From contig JAACMV010000016.1 of the NCBI GenBank assembly GCA_010909725.1, positions 1 through 64,000 of the forward strand: 64,000 bases of DNA. Reading direction: 5' to 3'. The notes beneath the pieces were generated by a model, which saw nothing but the letters and a program-made list of their open reading frames with translations, was not told the origin of the DNA and did no database searches. The stretch's first letter is position 1. The number at the start of each line of letters is the position of its first letter. Origin of the DNA: Picochlorum sp. 'celeri' (taxonomy: Eukaryota > Chlorophyta > Trebouxiophyceae). Both the position numbers and the translations under genes were made by a program. This document shows, piece by piece, positions 52,029 through 62,097 of this stretch.

Positions 52029-54268
52029 ATGAGTGCAACAGTCGAGGCCCAAAGGGACTCGCCCAGCCCATCTCCGCGTAGGAACACGGCAGAGGGGGTA
52101 TTCACGACACCGGAACGTGCTAAAAAGCAGAAAATTAATTTTGGTCAGCATGAGGGTGTGAAGATAGAGGTATGTCCTGCTTGATTTCAAATTGTATCGA
52201 CCGTAGGGTGTTTCTTGGAACCACGAGGGGACGTATGTTGCAGGGCTCGCCTAATTTTCAAGCGTTATTTCGAGATTTGCCAGACCTGACACCTCCAAGG
52301 AAGAATGTTTCCTACTCTGCATACACGGGGCAGAGTCCTTCTGTCGCAGAATTTGGCTTTCCGCGACTCACAGAGGGCTCTCCTGATCGACAGAGGTTGG
52401 GAGTTGAATTCTTGCAGCGATCGACTCCATCGACCATTGTGCAGTCCCCGCCTAGCTTTGTTTCTCCTCGTAGTAGTCTGAGCATGTTGCCGCCGCTGCC
52501 AATTTTCCAGCCTTCGCCAATGAGAGGGAATTCTCAGGCAAGCACATTCCTGTCTCCTGGTGACAAGGACGCTCGGCGATTGTCTGATGCCTCTGAATAT
52601 CAACGATTTTCACTATCACCTGGGCTGCAGAAGCTGGGACAGGGCAATGTATCTGGGTCTTCTGAGGGGAAAGGCTTTACCTCTGCATTTGCTGACATTC
52701 TTGATGGACATAGTAGAGTGTCGCCAAAGGCTTTTGGGGGACATGGTGGTAACTCAAGCGGACGAAAAGATAGAGACCTCATTGCTGGATCGTGGAAGTC
52801 TACAGAGACAAGGGGTGATTTGAACGACGGTAGCAGCAGTCCTTTGCAGCTGAGAGGACATGTCTCCACACAGGACAGGGGTACATCCACCGAGTATAAT
52901 AATGGGTCTGCTCGAGTTGCTAGTAGGAAGCGATCTCTCACCTTTTCAGACTCCATCACATCCCCAAATAGAAATGGCGTGAAGACATTCGTAGCATCTC
53001 CTGGGCCTCTCCACCTCGCATTTGGTGGTGTGGAGGATTCTGTAGACTTGCTTCCCATTCACCCGCTGAGAGATAGTTCCAGGGAGGTTTCTCCCAATAA
53101 GCCAATCCCGCCTTCTAATGCGAATAGTAAAAGTCCGGAAGGCGTCCAGAGGGCCTCCAAAGGACTCGATGCCCTGGCCCAGAGCCCGAATGGGGCAAGG
53201 CTTGGCATCATCCGCCGCGAAGACATCATCGACAGTCCAGCTGTGAAAGAAGCTACTGAAGCCGCAGTTGCAAAAGCAATGCGAGACAATGCAGAGGTCA
53301 CAAATCAGGCGAGGAACAAGGCCTATGCGAGTCCCAAGCGCCCACAGCGGGCAGCAGCTGCAGGTGTTGCCGTTGCAGCTGCTGCAGCTGCCTTGGGGTC
53401 CAATGGAATTGTCAAGGGACGTAAGGCGAGTTCATTTTCTGCGCAACAAGTAAGCAGATCTGGGATCAACTCCTTGTTTGCATCGACATCCATTCCTGGC
53501 ATGTCGAGCAACGATTCAGGGCCTGTGCGCTGCAAATGCAAAAAGAGCAAATGCCTCAAGCTTTACTGTGAATGCTTTAAAGCAAGGGGCTACTGTGGAG
53601 GGGACTGCTCATGTGTTGGGTGCTCAAACAAAGCCGAGTTTACGGATGAAATAAAGAAAGCAAGGGAGAGCATTCTCACCAGAAATCCCCAGGCATTTGC
53701 AGAAAAGATAGCAGAAACATTTATGCCGTCACAAAACGGCATGCTGCCAACAGGAGCACAGCACAGGAAGGGATGCAACTGTAAAAAGAGCAAGTGTCAG
53801 AAAAAATATTGCGAATGTTTTCAGGCGGGGGTGCCTTGCGGAGATCACTGCAAGTGTAATGGGTGTGCAAATACTTCTGCACACCCATCTGCAATCATGG
53901 AATCACAAAAGGATGTCCAGGCAGCATTACTGGGTCTGCGGCATCAATCCGTTTCTCCTGTCGTACAAGAGATGCTACTACGATCTACTCGCGGTAACGC
54001 TGGTGCCAGCACAGCAGTGCGAGAGCTCATGTATGGCCAGGCAGGCAGAGCGAGGATGAGCCACTTTCAAGCAAAGTCTAAAGGGCAAGCACATGGAACG
54101 CCGCAACAGCATCTCGTTCCAATAGCTTGGCCCTTGGATTCAGGCACTCCTGGTGCCGTTCGTTCAAAATTTAATGCAGAAAATACGGGTGGAGTTATTG
54201 AAGGTCTGACACCAGTAGTGACCACAGCTGCAATCGATAGCAAGGAGGAAAATGACGACAATTACTGA
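52029..54268 (+). CDS. Tesmin/TSO1-like CXC (CRC) DNA-binding protein
   Basis: Exons 52029-52169 and 52244-54268 (74-bp intron, phase 0) give 721 residues. Two Cys-rich CXC domains in the C-terminal half read RCKCKKSKCLKLYCECFKAR, then GCNCKKSKCQKKYCECFQAG, each continuing to a CxGC end; the linker is about 65 residues and is rich in Lys/Ala. These domains bind CHR-type promoter elements in LIN54/MuvB and plant TSO1/TCX proteins that control cell-cycle genes. The long N-terminal half is Ser/Pro/Gly-rich with repeated SP sites, suggesting CDK regulation. A run of Ala lies near residue 400. Confidence 0.93.
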
Positions 54269-54360
54269 TCATTACAATGACATTGACAATTTTCTCGTTT
54301 ATTTTTACTTTTGTTTTCACTGTCTTTTTTTGCATCGGTTAACGTGTATAGCATTCCACT

Positions 54361-54957
54361 TTAACAACAAAGCAATTGATGAGCACGGCATATAGCAGTT
54401 GGAGGTGGCATCCTTTCCTGCCTCCATAGTGGCGATACTAATTTGAACGGGCCAAATTTCCTTGATGGAAGGATGTTCGAATTTGCATTTGGTGGGAAAT
54501 GGTGCTCAAGAGCCCCCTGTGTGGCAGCCATTTGAGAAGAGGAGGGCATTTGTTGTTGATGGAAAACATCCAAAGCTCTTGGTGGCTGCATGCACGTCAA
54601 CTGCACGTCCCTCTGAGGAAGAACTGGTTTTTGTTTTGTATGAGATGCATCCTGCTCGAGCTCGACGTTCGAAGCTATCGCAATGTTTAGCAAAGCATGA
54701 GCTGCTGTAACCTCTCCCTCTTTCAAATCTTCCATAGCCTTCCTCTTCCTCTTTTGCTTCCTGATACGCAGCTTCTTGAGAGGCCGTTCAACCCCCGTAT
54801 TGGGCCATCTCTTCAAGTGGGTCTTCATGAAAGGAAATATACATGGAACGGGCCTCATATTCAGCGGGTGCCAGAACACAGGAACCTCAACGTCAACTCC
54901 CGAGTCCTCCACGTCATCCCCGCTGCTCAAAACCTCGCCATCTTCTCCTTGGTTCAT
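54361..54957 (-). CDS. Small basic-acidic nuclear-type protein, unknown
   Basis: A 198-residue intronless frame. The first 25 residues are acidic (EDGEVLSSGDDVEDSGVDVE). A hydrophobic and basic stretch (FPFMKTHLKRWPNTGVERP) leads to a dense basic run, KKLRIRKQKRKRKAMEDLK, that looks like a nuclear localisation signal, followed by a Gln/Met/Pro-rich tail. I do not recognise a family and cannot exclude a chance frame. Its 5' side shares about 410 bp with the Z-ISO gene. A TGGTATCAGAG primer-site-like string lies there (55084). Confidence 0.55.
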   Translation of the reverse strand: MNQGEDGEVLSSGDDVEDSGVDVEVPVFWHPLNMRPVPCIFPFMKTHLKRWPNTGVERPLKKLRIRKQKRKRKAMEDLKEGEVTAAHALLNIAIASNVELEQDASHTKQKPVLPQRDVQLTCMQPPRALDVFHQQQMPSSSQMAATQGALEHHFPPNANSNILPSRKFGPFKLVSPLWRQERMPPPTAICRAHQLLCC

Positions 54958-55369
54958 AGTATCAAATCTAAATCAACGCAGTGGCAGTGGAAATAGAGTA
55001 TATTCTCAACAAGAGCCCGTGTCCTTCTGGTTATTAGAATTGTAGTCAAGTGAAAGTCAACGGCTCACTATTTGGTCTCGCAATGGTATCAGAGTGTATT
55101 CTCAATTTGTAACCTCAATTTTCCAAGCCTAAGCGAAATGTTTCCATCAGTTTCATTCAGCCACGTGAGCGCTGGTACTTGTTTTTCTTGGAAGATCCAA
55201 CGTTTGAATTCTTGATGGGGAGCCCATCAAATCGACGCGTTGATGGGAATAGGATAGGACCGTGGGTTCCACCAGTCATTTCTCAACCCATCTGCAGTAT
55301 GCAGGATTTAGCAATGCGAGCGTTCTCTCGTACAGTGATAGTTTAATGTTCTTCAAATCCACCTGAACC
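54958..55369. promoter_or_regulatory. Divergent intergenic region with retroelement-like primer site
   Basis: About 410 bp upstream of the two divergent starts. TGGTATCAGAG at 55084-55094 is identical to the initiator-tRNA primer site of many LTR elements and includes the CCA complement, so it may be a retroelement fragment. I see no gene. Confidence 0.4.
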
Positions 55370-56485
55370 ATGGCTGGGAATGCGTCAAAAATGGCGGGAC
55401 ACCGGCTCACACCGTCTCTACACCTCGCAGGCAGACTTGCAGGCGGGGCGGCCCCATCGCCCCTGAATGCGCGATCATCACATCAATATATGATTGATGG
55501 GCGAGCATGGGGACGTGGACGAACGCATGGATACGTGACTGGGTTGGGATCAAGGGGTTGTATTGTAGCAAAGGCCAGCAAAGGTGATGTAGAAAAGACG
55601 GCACCGTCTCTCGAGTTTGGGGAAGATGCCGCCGCTTTTGAGTTATCAGAGCAAAATGTGACGTCATGGGCGCTCTTTTTCACCTTGTTGACGGGAGTTC
55701 TAGGTCTCATTTATGTGCTTTGGATTGATCCTTCGTATGGAGTTGGTTCTTCCTTCACTGGGTTGATAGAGTCGCTGGCCCCAACGAGTGAAATTGCGAT
55801 TTTAGAGATTCTTTTTGTCTTCGCTGTGGTGCATAGTGGACTGGCGTACCTGAGGCCGTATGGGGAGGACCTGGTTGGTGCAAGATCATATAGAGTCATG
55901 TTTGCTCTGATTTCTCTGCCCCTGGCTATCGCTGCAGTCGTATTTTTTATCAACCACCGGTATGATGGAATAGCTCTGTGGAATATCAGAGGGGTTCCTG
56001 GAGTGCATGAGGCGGTTTGGATAGCATCATTCATCTCATTTTACTTTCTGTACCCATCAACATTCAACATTCTGGAGGTGGCAGCAGTGGATGAACCCAA
56101 GCTGCATCTATGGGAATCGGGCATCATTAGAATTACTAGACATCCTCAAGCATTTGGGCAATTGGTTTGGTGTCTGGCCCACACGGCGTGGGTGGGAAGT
56201 TCTTTCATGGTGGCAACCTCTCTGGGATTGATGGCCCATCATGCATTTGCCTGCTGGCATGGAGACTTTCGACTGAAGCGAAAATACGGAGATGCCTTCG
56301 AGGAATTGAAGAAAAGGACGTCGATTGTGCCTTTTGCTGCCATTCTGGAAGGGCGACAGATATTGCCTGAGGAATACTGGAAGGAGTATCTTCGATTGCC
56401 ATATCTGTTCCTGGTGCCATTCTGCATAGGCGCCTATGTGTGCCATCCATTGATGCAGCAGGCATCCTATTGGCTTGGATGGTGA
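55370..56485 (+). CDS. Z-ISO: 15-cis-zeta-carotene isomerase (Z-ISO), plastid
   Basis: Isomerises 9,15,9'-tri-cis-zeta-carotene in carotenoid synthesis. A 371-residue intronless protein. The first 75 residues (MAGNASKMAGHRLTPSLHLA...) are a plastid transit peptide. The NnrU-like domain has about seven membrane segments. Its family-typical motifs are IEFLFVFAVVHSGLA-like residues, FHLYP-like FYFLYPSTFNILEVAAV, GIIRITRHPQAFGQLVWCLAHTAWVG and AHHAFACWHGDFRLKRKYGDAFE. Histidines in the HPQAFGQ and HHAFACWH blocks are the expected heme-binding candidates. The length is close to plant Z-ISO (about 367). Confidence 0.92.
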   Translation: MAGNASKMAGHRLTPSLHLAGRLAGGAAPSPLNARSSHQYMIDGRAWGRGRTHGYVTGLGSRGCIVAKASKGDVEKTAPSLEFGEDAAAFELSEQNVTSWALFFTLLTGVLGLIYVLWIDPSYGVGSSFTGLIESLAPTSEIAILEILFVFAVVHSGLAYLRPYGEDLVGARSYRVMFALISLPLAIAAVVFFINHRYDGIALWNIRGVPGVHEAVWIASFISFYFLYPSTFNILEVAAVDEPKLHLWESGIIRITRHPQAFGQLVWCLAHTAWVGSSFMVATSLGLMAHHAFACWHGDFRLKRKYGDAFEELKKRTSIVPFAAILEGRQILPEEYWKEYLRLPYLFLVPFCIGAYVCHPLMQQASYWLGW

Positions 56486-56958
56486 CATATATAAGAGGAT
56501 AAATGTGATTTCAAATGCAGCTTTTATGACGTGTAAATCGAACGAGATTGAGGATGCCAAGCCAAGGATTCTTCCCGGAGGAGAATCTTTCTCTCCGAAG
56601 ATTCCAAGATTCCAAAAGAAGCTAAAAGATTCCTTTGAAATTCCCCCGCTCCAGCGACGGAAGCCGATGTCGACGGAAAACACCTGTCAAATGGATTCGA
56701 TAGCAAATCGAAAGTAGTGCGGTTTATGTGCCAGAATTTCGAGGTCGCTTGGTGTGAATCTTTTCAAAACTGCTTGGTGCTGGCACGAAAGTGAAGACTC
56801 AGGGCCAAGGAAGGGTCGTCACACGAAGACAAGACAGTTCTACCATCTTCTGAAGTACATTGTGTTACAGATTTCCAATGAGACGAATATCTAGTGTTTG
56901 TTGAGGGCTGAGCAACTGTTTTATTCTTGTGGAGAGCCCTGAGCCTGTTCCAGGCACA
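56486..56958. other. Intergenic stretch, Z-ISO to GARP factor
   Basis: About 470 bp. A 63-codon frame from ATG 56526 to 56717 is open but has no known features and overlaps a near-palindromic AAGATTCCAAGATTCC/GGAGAATCTTTC segment at about 56568-56620. I see no convincing gene. Confidence 0.35.
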
Positions 56959-58038
56959 ATGAGTCAAGAGGGTGCGTCGCTCACCACAATCACCTTTTGT
57001 AAATACATCCTGTCGTTACAAGGGAGTGGTACTGACTGATTCTTTTTCTCTATTCGCAGGAGACGTGAGGGCAAGGGACAGAGACTCTGGAAAACCTCAA
57101 CTTCGTTGGTATGTTCCTGTCATGCTTTGGCATTCACTGTTCCAATGCACTGTCGCTCTTTACTGAAACACTTCATGCTGCGTGTGTTTTTATGGACGTA
57201 CAGGACAATAGAGCTCCATAAAAGGTTTGTGGAGGCCGTTCAGAGGTTGGGTGGTCCCGCGAAAGCAACTCCCAAGCAAGTTCAGATTGTGATGAATGTT
57301 GAGGGGCTGCAGATAGCTCACGTGAAATCGCACTTGCAAAAGTACCGGCTCAGCCTGGGTATTCAATCACAGCACCACACAAGCCCGACTTCGTTGGACG
57401 AGGGCAAGCAGCACGCACATCCGTCTGTCCGGTCGCAACAGGGAGGGCCAACTGTCTCAACAGGGTTTGAACTCCATAGAATGGACCAGAAAACTCTGGC
57501 AGATTTCGGTCAGAAAGATTTTGGAACATTTCCGAATAAATTTGGTCCGAGTAACCTCCAGGAATACTTCAAATCTGATGCGCATACCCAGGGACGCCCA
57601 GGGATGGATCTACCAGGAGGCCTCGAATTGTTGTCAACATTGCTGGATAGCGGACAGAATAATGACCAAGGGCATTCGAACCCCTTGGCTGAAGGAAACA
57701 TTGGCAGTAGCAGACAAATATTGCCTGATTTGAGTGTTGAAAAAGTTAATAGACTAGTGCGTGAAATTATGACTCTACTTTCACGGCAAAAATCTCTGGA
57801 GCAGGAACTATCTCTTATTTCAGGGAGCGTGCAGAAATATTTGGAACAGATTCAGTATATTTTGACCACAATGGTGTTATCACAAGTCTCTTCACAGTCA
57901 AAAACAAAAAAGGAAGGGAGGCAGGAGGAGGGGAGCAAGAACAACATGAATCAGGCTCTCCAAAACATACAAACGTCCTTAGCGGGCATGTCCTCAATTC
58001 AGTTCTCACAGGAAGGAAAGAACCCTTCCAACAACTGA
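56959..58038 (+). CDS. GARP (G2-like) Myb-type transcription factor
   Basis: Exons 56959-56971, 57060-57108 and 57204-58038 (introns 88 and 95 bp) encode 298 residues. The first coding exon is only 13 bp. Across the splices the domain reads QLRWTIELHKRFVEAVQRLGG, PAKATPKQVQIVMNVEGLQIAHVKSHLQKYRL, the GARP signature with SHLQKYR. Near the C-terminus a coiled coil (VNRLVREIMTLLSRQKSLEQELSLI) may dimerise the protein as in MYB-CC factors such as PSR1/PHR1. Whether it controls phosphate starvation cannot be told from sequence alone. Confidence 0.9.
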
Positions 58039-58076
58039 TTCTTTATATGGTCTTTTAATTTTGTAATTGTATTCTG

Positions 58077-60280
58077 TCATGATGGCTGAGATTGGGTCAG
58101 ATATTTGTCCAAACTCGACTGTCCTCTTTCAGGCATCACTCGACTGGTCTGGGAGAGGTGTAAGTTTTGATCAGCACCGTCCAATGTCTGCCCTAAATTC
58201 TCCAATTTGGATTGAATCGTGTTCCAGATAACGTCATCAATGGAATCTTTGATGTGCAAGAAATAAACGTTCACGGATGAAGCCTGGCCAATTCTATGGG
58301 CACGATCCTCTGCCTGGATAATTTCCCCAGGGGTCCATGTCATTTCCGCAAAGACGACAGTTGATGCTGCCGTCATGGTCAGTCCCACCCCAGCCGCCTT
58401 GATGGATAATATTGCCACACGCACAGAATCGTCTGTTTGGAACGATTGGACGAGCCCAGCCCTCGAAGAAGCTGGGGTGGACCCATCTATTCGAATATAC
58501 TTGCAACTCTTCTTTCTGTTGCAAGAATGTTCCACCGCATCCAACAAAACAGTGTGGTGTGCAAAGACCAGAAATTTCTGGTCACCATCGAGCAATGTAT
58601 CAATATAGTCCTGAACGCATTTCACCTTGATGTCAGCAGTTTTTTTATACACTTCCATCACAACACTTCGCTGTTCTGCTCCAACATTGACCACATTGCC
58701 CCTATTTGATGCTATACTTTGTGCTACCAACTGGTGTATGGCAGATTTCGCTTCCTGCAACTGTTGCTTCAGCGCGTCCAACTTTTTCCTGGATGCGGCA
58801 TCGAGGCCCAGATAAATCTGCTGCCGTCGCTTCTTCGGCAACTCTGCCAAGACATCAACTTTGAGCCTTCGGATCATGACTGTGTTTCTCAACAGCGCAT
58901 GCAGCTCTTCGAGATTCTTTGCCCCTCCATACTTGTCGAAGCGATTTCCTGTACAGTAGCGCTCTCCGAAATCCTTCAACTTCAATTGTGCTTTTGGAAC
59001 CACAGCAGAGAGTTGAGTAAATATTTCTTTTGGTCGATTCAATGCAGGAGTTCCTGTCAGCAGCACACACCGTTTACTTTCTTTCAGTATTGGCATGGCA
59101 GCCTTGGTCCTTTTTGCAGACGGATCTTTCAGGTAGTGAGACTCATCAACAACTACGATGCTAAACTTTTTGGCAAGCTCCTGTGGAACATACAGAAATC
59201 CATTGTAATTCTCCTAATACACACAGAGTGGAGGAACAGGGGTATGCAACGCACCATTTTGTCTAAAAAGTTGAACGACACCACAAGAAATTGTAATGTG
59301 CCAACTGTTGTCCCTTCCGCATCTTTCCCAGAATGGATGACACGAATCTTTTCCTCTGGCACGCCCAACCATTCCTGTATGGCATTGGACCAAGATTCTC
59401 TCAAAGATGACGGGCATACGATCAACACTGGCCACTCCTCTCTATAGGCACACAAAATTGCCAGAGCTTGTACCGTCTTCCCTAGACCCATCTCATCCCC
59501 CAACAATGCTCGCCCTCCATGCTTTAGGATGAACTGAACCCCTTCCCGCTGAAAGGGCATGAGCTTCTCTTCGAGACTCGCAGGAATATACGAGTACCTC
59601 ATTGAATCATCCCTCACCGAATGGACATGCTTGAGGACAGATTTTGGAACAACGTGAAGAGGATGAATAGTGTCCACCAGCCCTTGAGAAACCGAGGACA
59701 ATGTCCTGACCGCACCCTCACATTTAGAAAACTCACATGTCCAAACTCTCCTGTCCCCATCCCAAACACAGCCTTCGATGCCGTCGAAAAGCTTCTGAAC
59801 ATCATTCTTCGCGCCCCCACTGGCACCTGATACCACAAACATGACATCGTTCTTCCCCCGACCGCCTTGCCCTCCACTGCTGCTGCTGGTGGGAGGCACC
59901 AGTGTCGCAGTCACCGTCACCCCACCATGCACCTTTTGCCTCTTCTTGCCACACGCATGAACATCCTTGCCCAGGTTCGAAAAGTGCTTCAAGCAGTCGC
60001 GACTGGCTGCCTGATGATTGACCTGTCGATTCTCAACGCAGTCGGAGACAGAGTCACGAGCTCCGACGGTGGTTGGCACACACGCAAGCAAATGCGACCT
60101 CAAGCGCTCTTCCTGGGCATCCCTACAGAATAAAAGAACAAATATAGGTATATTGTAACCCAAGTGATCGACGAAACTCAAGGTTTAGTCTCCGAATCCC
60201 AGTCAATAATTCAAATTGTTGGCATACCAGTCTACAGAGCAGAGGAAATCGTCATCATCATCCCCCCAATCTTCTCCCAT
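58077..60280 (-). CDS. SNF2 helicase of SMARCAL1/ZRANB3 type
   Basis: Annealing helicase that remodels stalled forks. Exons 60280-60228, 60122-59255 and 59180-58077 (introns 105 and 74 bp) give 674 residues. After an acidic start (MGEDWGDDDDDFLCSVDWDA) a HARP-like segment (KNDVQKLFDGIEGCVWDGDRRVWTCEFSKC) precedes the ATPase: LMPFQREGVQFILKHGGRALLGDEMGLGKTVQALAI, DESHYLKDP (the DESH box of this family), LLTGTPALNRPKEIFTQL, VGLTMTAASTVVFAEMTW and IIQAEDRAHRIGQASSVNVYFL. The tail QSSLDKYL resembles a PCNA-interacting box. It lacks the zinc finger and HNH of ZRANB3. Confidence 0.92.
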
Positions 60281-60591
60281 GATTATTTATTTATGGGCAA
60301 TTATAAAATATTCAGATATCTGTATCCTTCTTCAACTGTCGTGGTACATCCTTTCTCTTCTTACTTTATGTATTGATTTAAGGAATATTCCTTATTCAAG
60401 GGTATCAAATCCATCTAGTGCCATGTTCACAGTGTATAAATAAATATTATATGAGAGCAGGTATAGGCTCGGCACACCATTTCTACAAGGGCAATGTATG
60501 CTGTGGAGTATATATGTATGAGTAGATCATCTAGACATCTTCTGTTGTATCTGCTGTGTTGATTGGGTAGGAGATTTTATCTATATCGATC
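60281..60591. promoter_or_regulatory. Divergent intergenic region, SMARCAL1-like / P4H
   Basis: About 310 bp between start codons, with TATTTATTTATGGG at about 60284-60297 and AATAAATATTATATG at about 60440-60454. No other gene is seen. Confidence 0.4.
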
Positions 60592-61897
60592 ATGAAAGAG
60601 CGGAGGGGTGTGAATTTCGTGAGTGCGCGAGTGGTGGCTTTGTGCCTCGGTTGCTTCATGGCTGGGAGGTTCCTCAGGTTGCCTGGGCTCCCAGAGACTG
60701 GTACAGGGGTACGCATTTGTGTGCATTGCATTGTTTGGTGTAAAGGTAACAAAGATGTGTGCTCTGCAGCCTGTTGTGGTGCGAGAGGAGCGGCAGACCG
60801 CGGGTGTATCCTCATCCTCATCAACAACAACAACAACACATAGAAGAAGTCTGGTGGATGGTGCGGGCAGCCGCCGTGCGGCTTCTCATGAAACGTTTGA
60901 GGAAGTGATGGAAGCTTCTGGATTATTAGATGATCGTCCTCCGGTGGAGCATGGGGCATCTGGGCATTCGTTTTATACGGTGCAGCCAATGCAGTTGTTG
61001 AGTTGGCACCCAAGGGCGTATCTGTTCCCAAAATTCATTGATGAGAGCATGTGCAAGCATGTGATAGAATTAGCAGAATCGAGGCTCAGGCCGAGTGGAT
61101 TGGCGTTGAAGAAGGGTGATACGTTGTCTTCGACTAGAGAAATTCGGACGAGTCAGGGAACATTCTTGTCCAGGATGCAGGACAAGGATGGTGTGTTGGC
61201 ATATATTGAGGACAAAATAGGTGCGGATATCGCGAGATGTTGGAATATTTTATGTATAATGATGATAAAGAGAAGAATTTGCGATGCAGCTGTGATGACT
61301 GGCGTGCCGGCAGCACATGGAGAGCCATTCAATGTGCTTCGATATGAGAATGGCCAGCACTATGACTCCCATTATGATGCCTTTGATGAGGCTTCGTATG
61401 GGAAGCAATTTAGCCAACGGGTACGGTGTTTGGTTTCGACCTGTATTTTCATGTGTGTGTGATGACTCAAAAAGTATGGATGGATGCGTTGTTGTGCAGG
61501 TGGCAACTGTCTTGGTGTATTTGTCTGATGTTGAGGAAGGGGGTGAAACTTCTTTTCTATTTGAAGGCGTCAACGGTACGAAGAGGTTAAGCACGGTCGA
61601 TTATAAAAAATGCAATACAGGAATAAAATACAAGCCACGGGCTGGTGATGCGTTGCTATTTTGGTCAATCCATCCTGACCATACATCAGACAAGCATGCA
61701 CTCCATGGTGGATGTCCAGTGGTACGTACGGTGTCTTTTGTGCTCATGCTATGTGTATGGAGATATGCATTGACATACATGTATTTGTCCATGTTACGTA
61801 GATACAAGGGACGAAATGGACTGCAACAAAGTGGATTCGAGACAAGTGCCAATACGTTCCAGGGGGGCTGCCCTGTTCGAATGGCCAAGTGCCATGA
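60592..61897 (+). CDS. Prolyl 4-hydroxylase (P4H), type II membrane protein
   Basis: Hydroxylates proline in secretory proteins (cell-wall glycoproteins in algae). Exons 60592-60708, 60770-61238, 61290-61420, 61500-61721 and 61802-61897 give 344 residues. A signal anchor VSARVVALCLGCFMAGRFL lies at residues 10-28. The 2OG-Fe(II) core shows NVLRYENGQHYDSHYDAFD (H-x-D iron ligands), VATVLVYLSDVEEGGETSF, ALHGGCPVIQGTKWTATKWI (distal His and the 2OG-binding Lys). The second intron is only 51 bp and its removal or retention both keep frame. Splicing it out restores the family spacing. Confidence 0.93.
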
Positions 61898-62097
61898 TGT
61901 GTTATCATTGATATTTAAATTTTCGCGATGTCAAAAAATTGTTACCTCAGAAACTAGCAAGATATAATTTGTAGTAACACGCCTGACAGGTGGGTGTTTA
62001 CGCTATCCAAAAGAACCCCCAGCACTGATGATGCGAGTGCGCTCAAATTGAGTTAAAAAATTTATGAAGAACAGAACCGAGACTGCGACTAATCAAC
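61898..62097. other. Convergent intergenic region, P4H / PiT
   Basis: Exactly 200 bp between stop codons of the two genes, with no recognisable feature. Confidence 0.3.
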
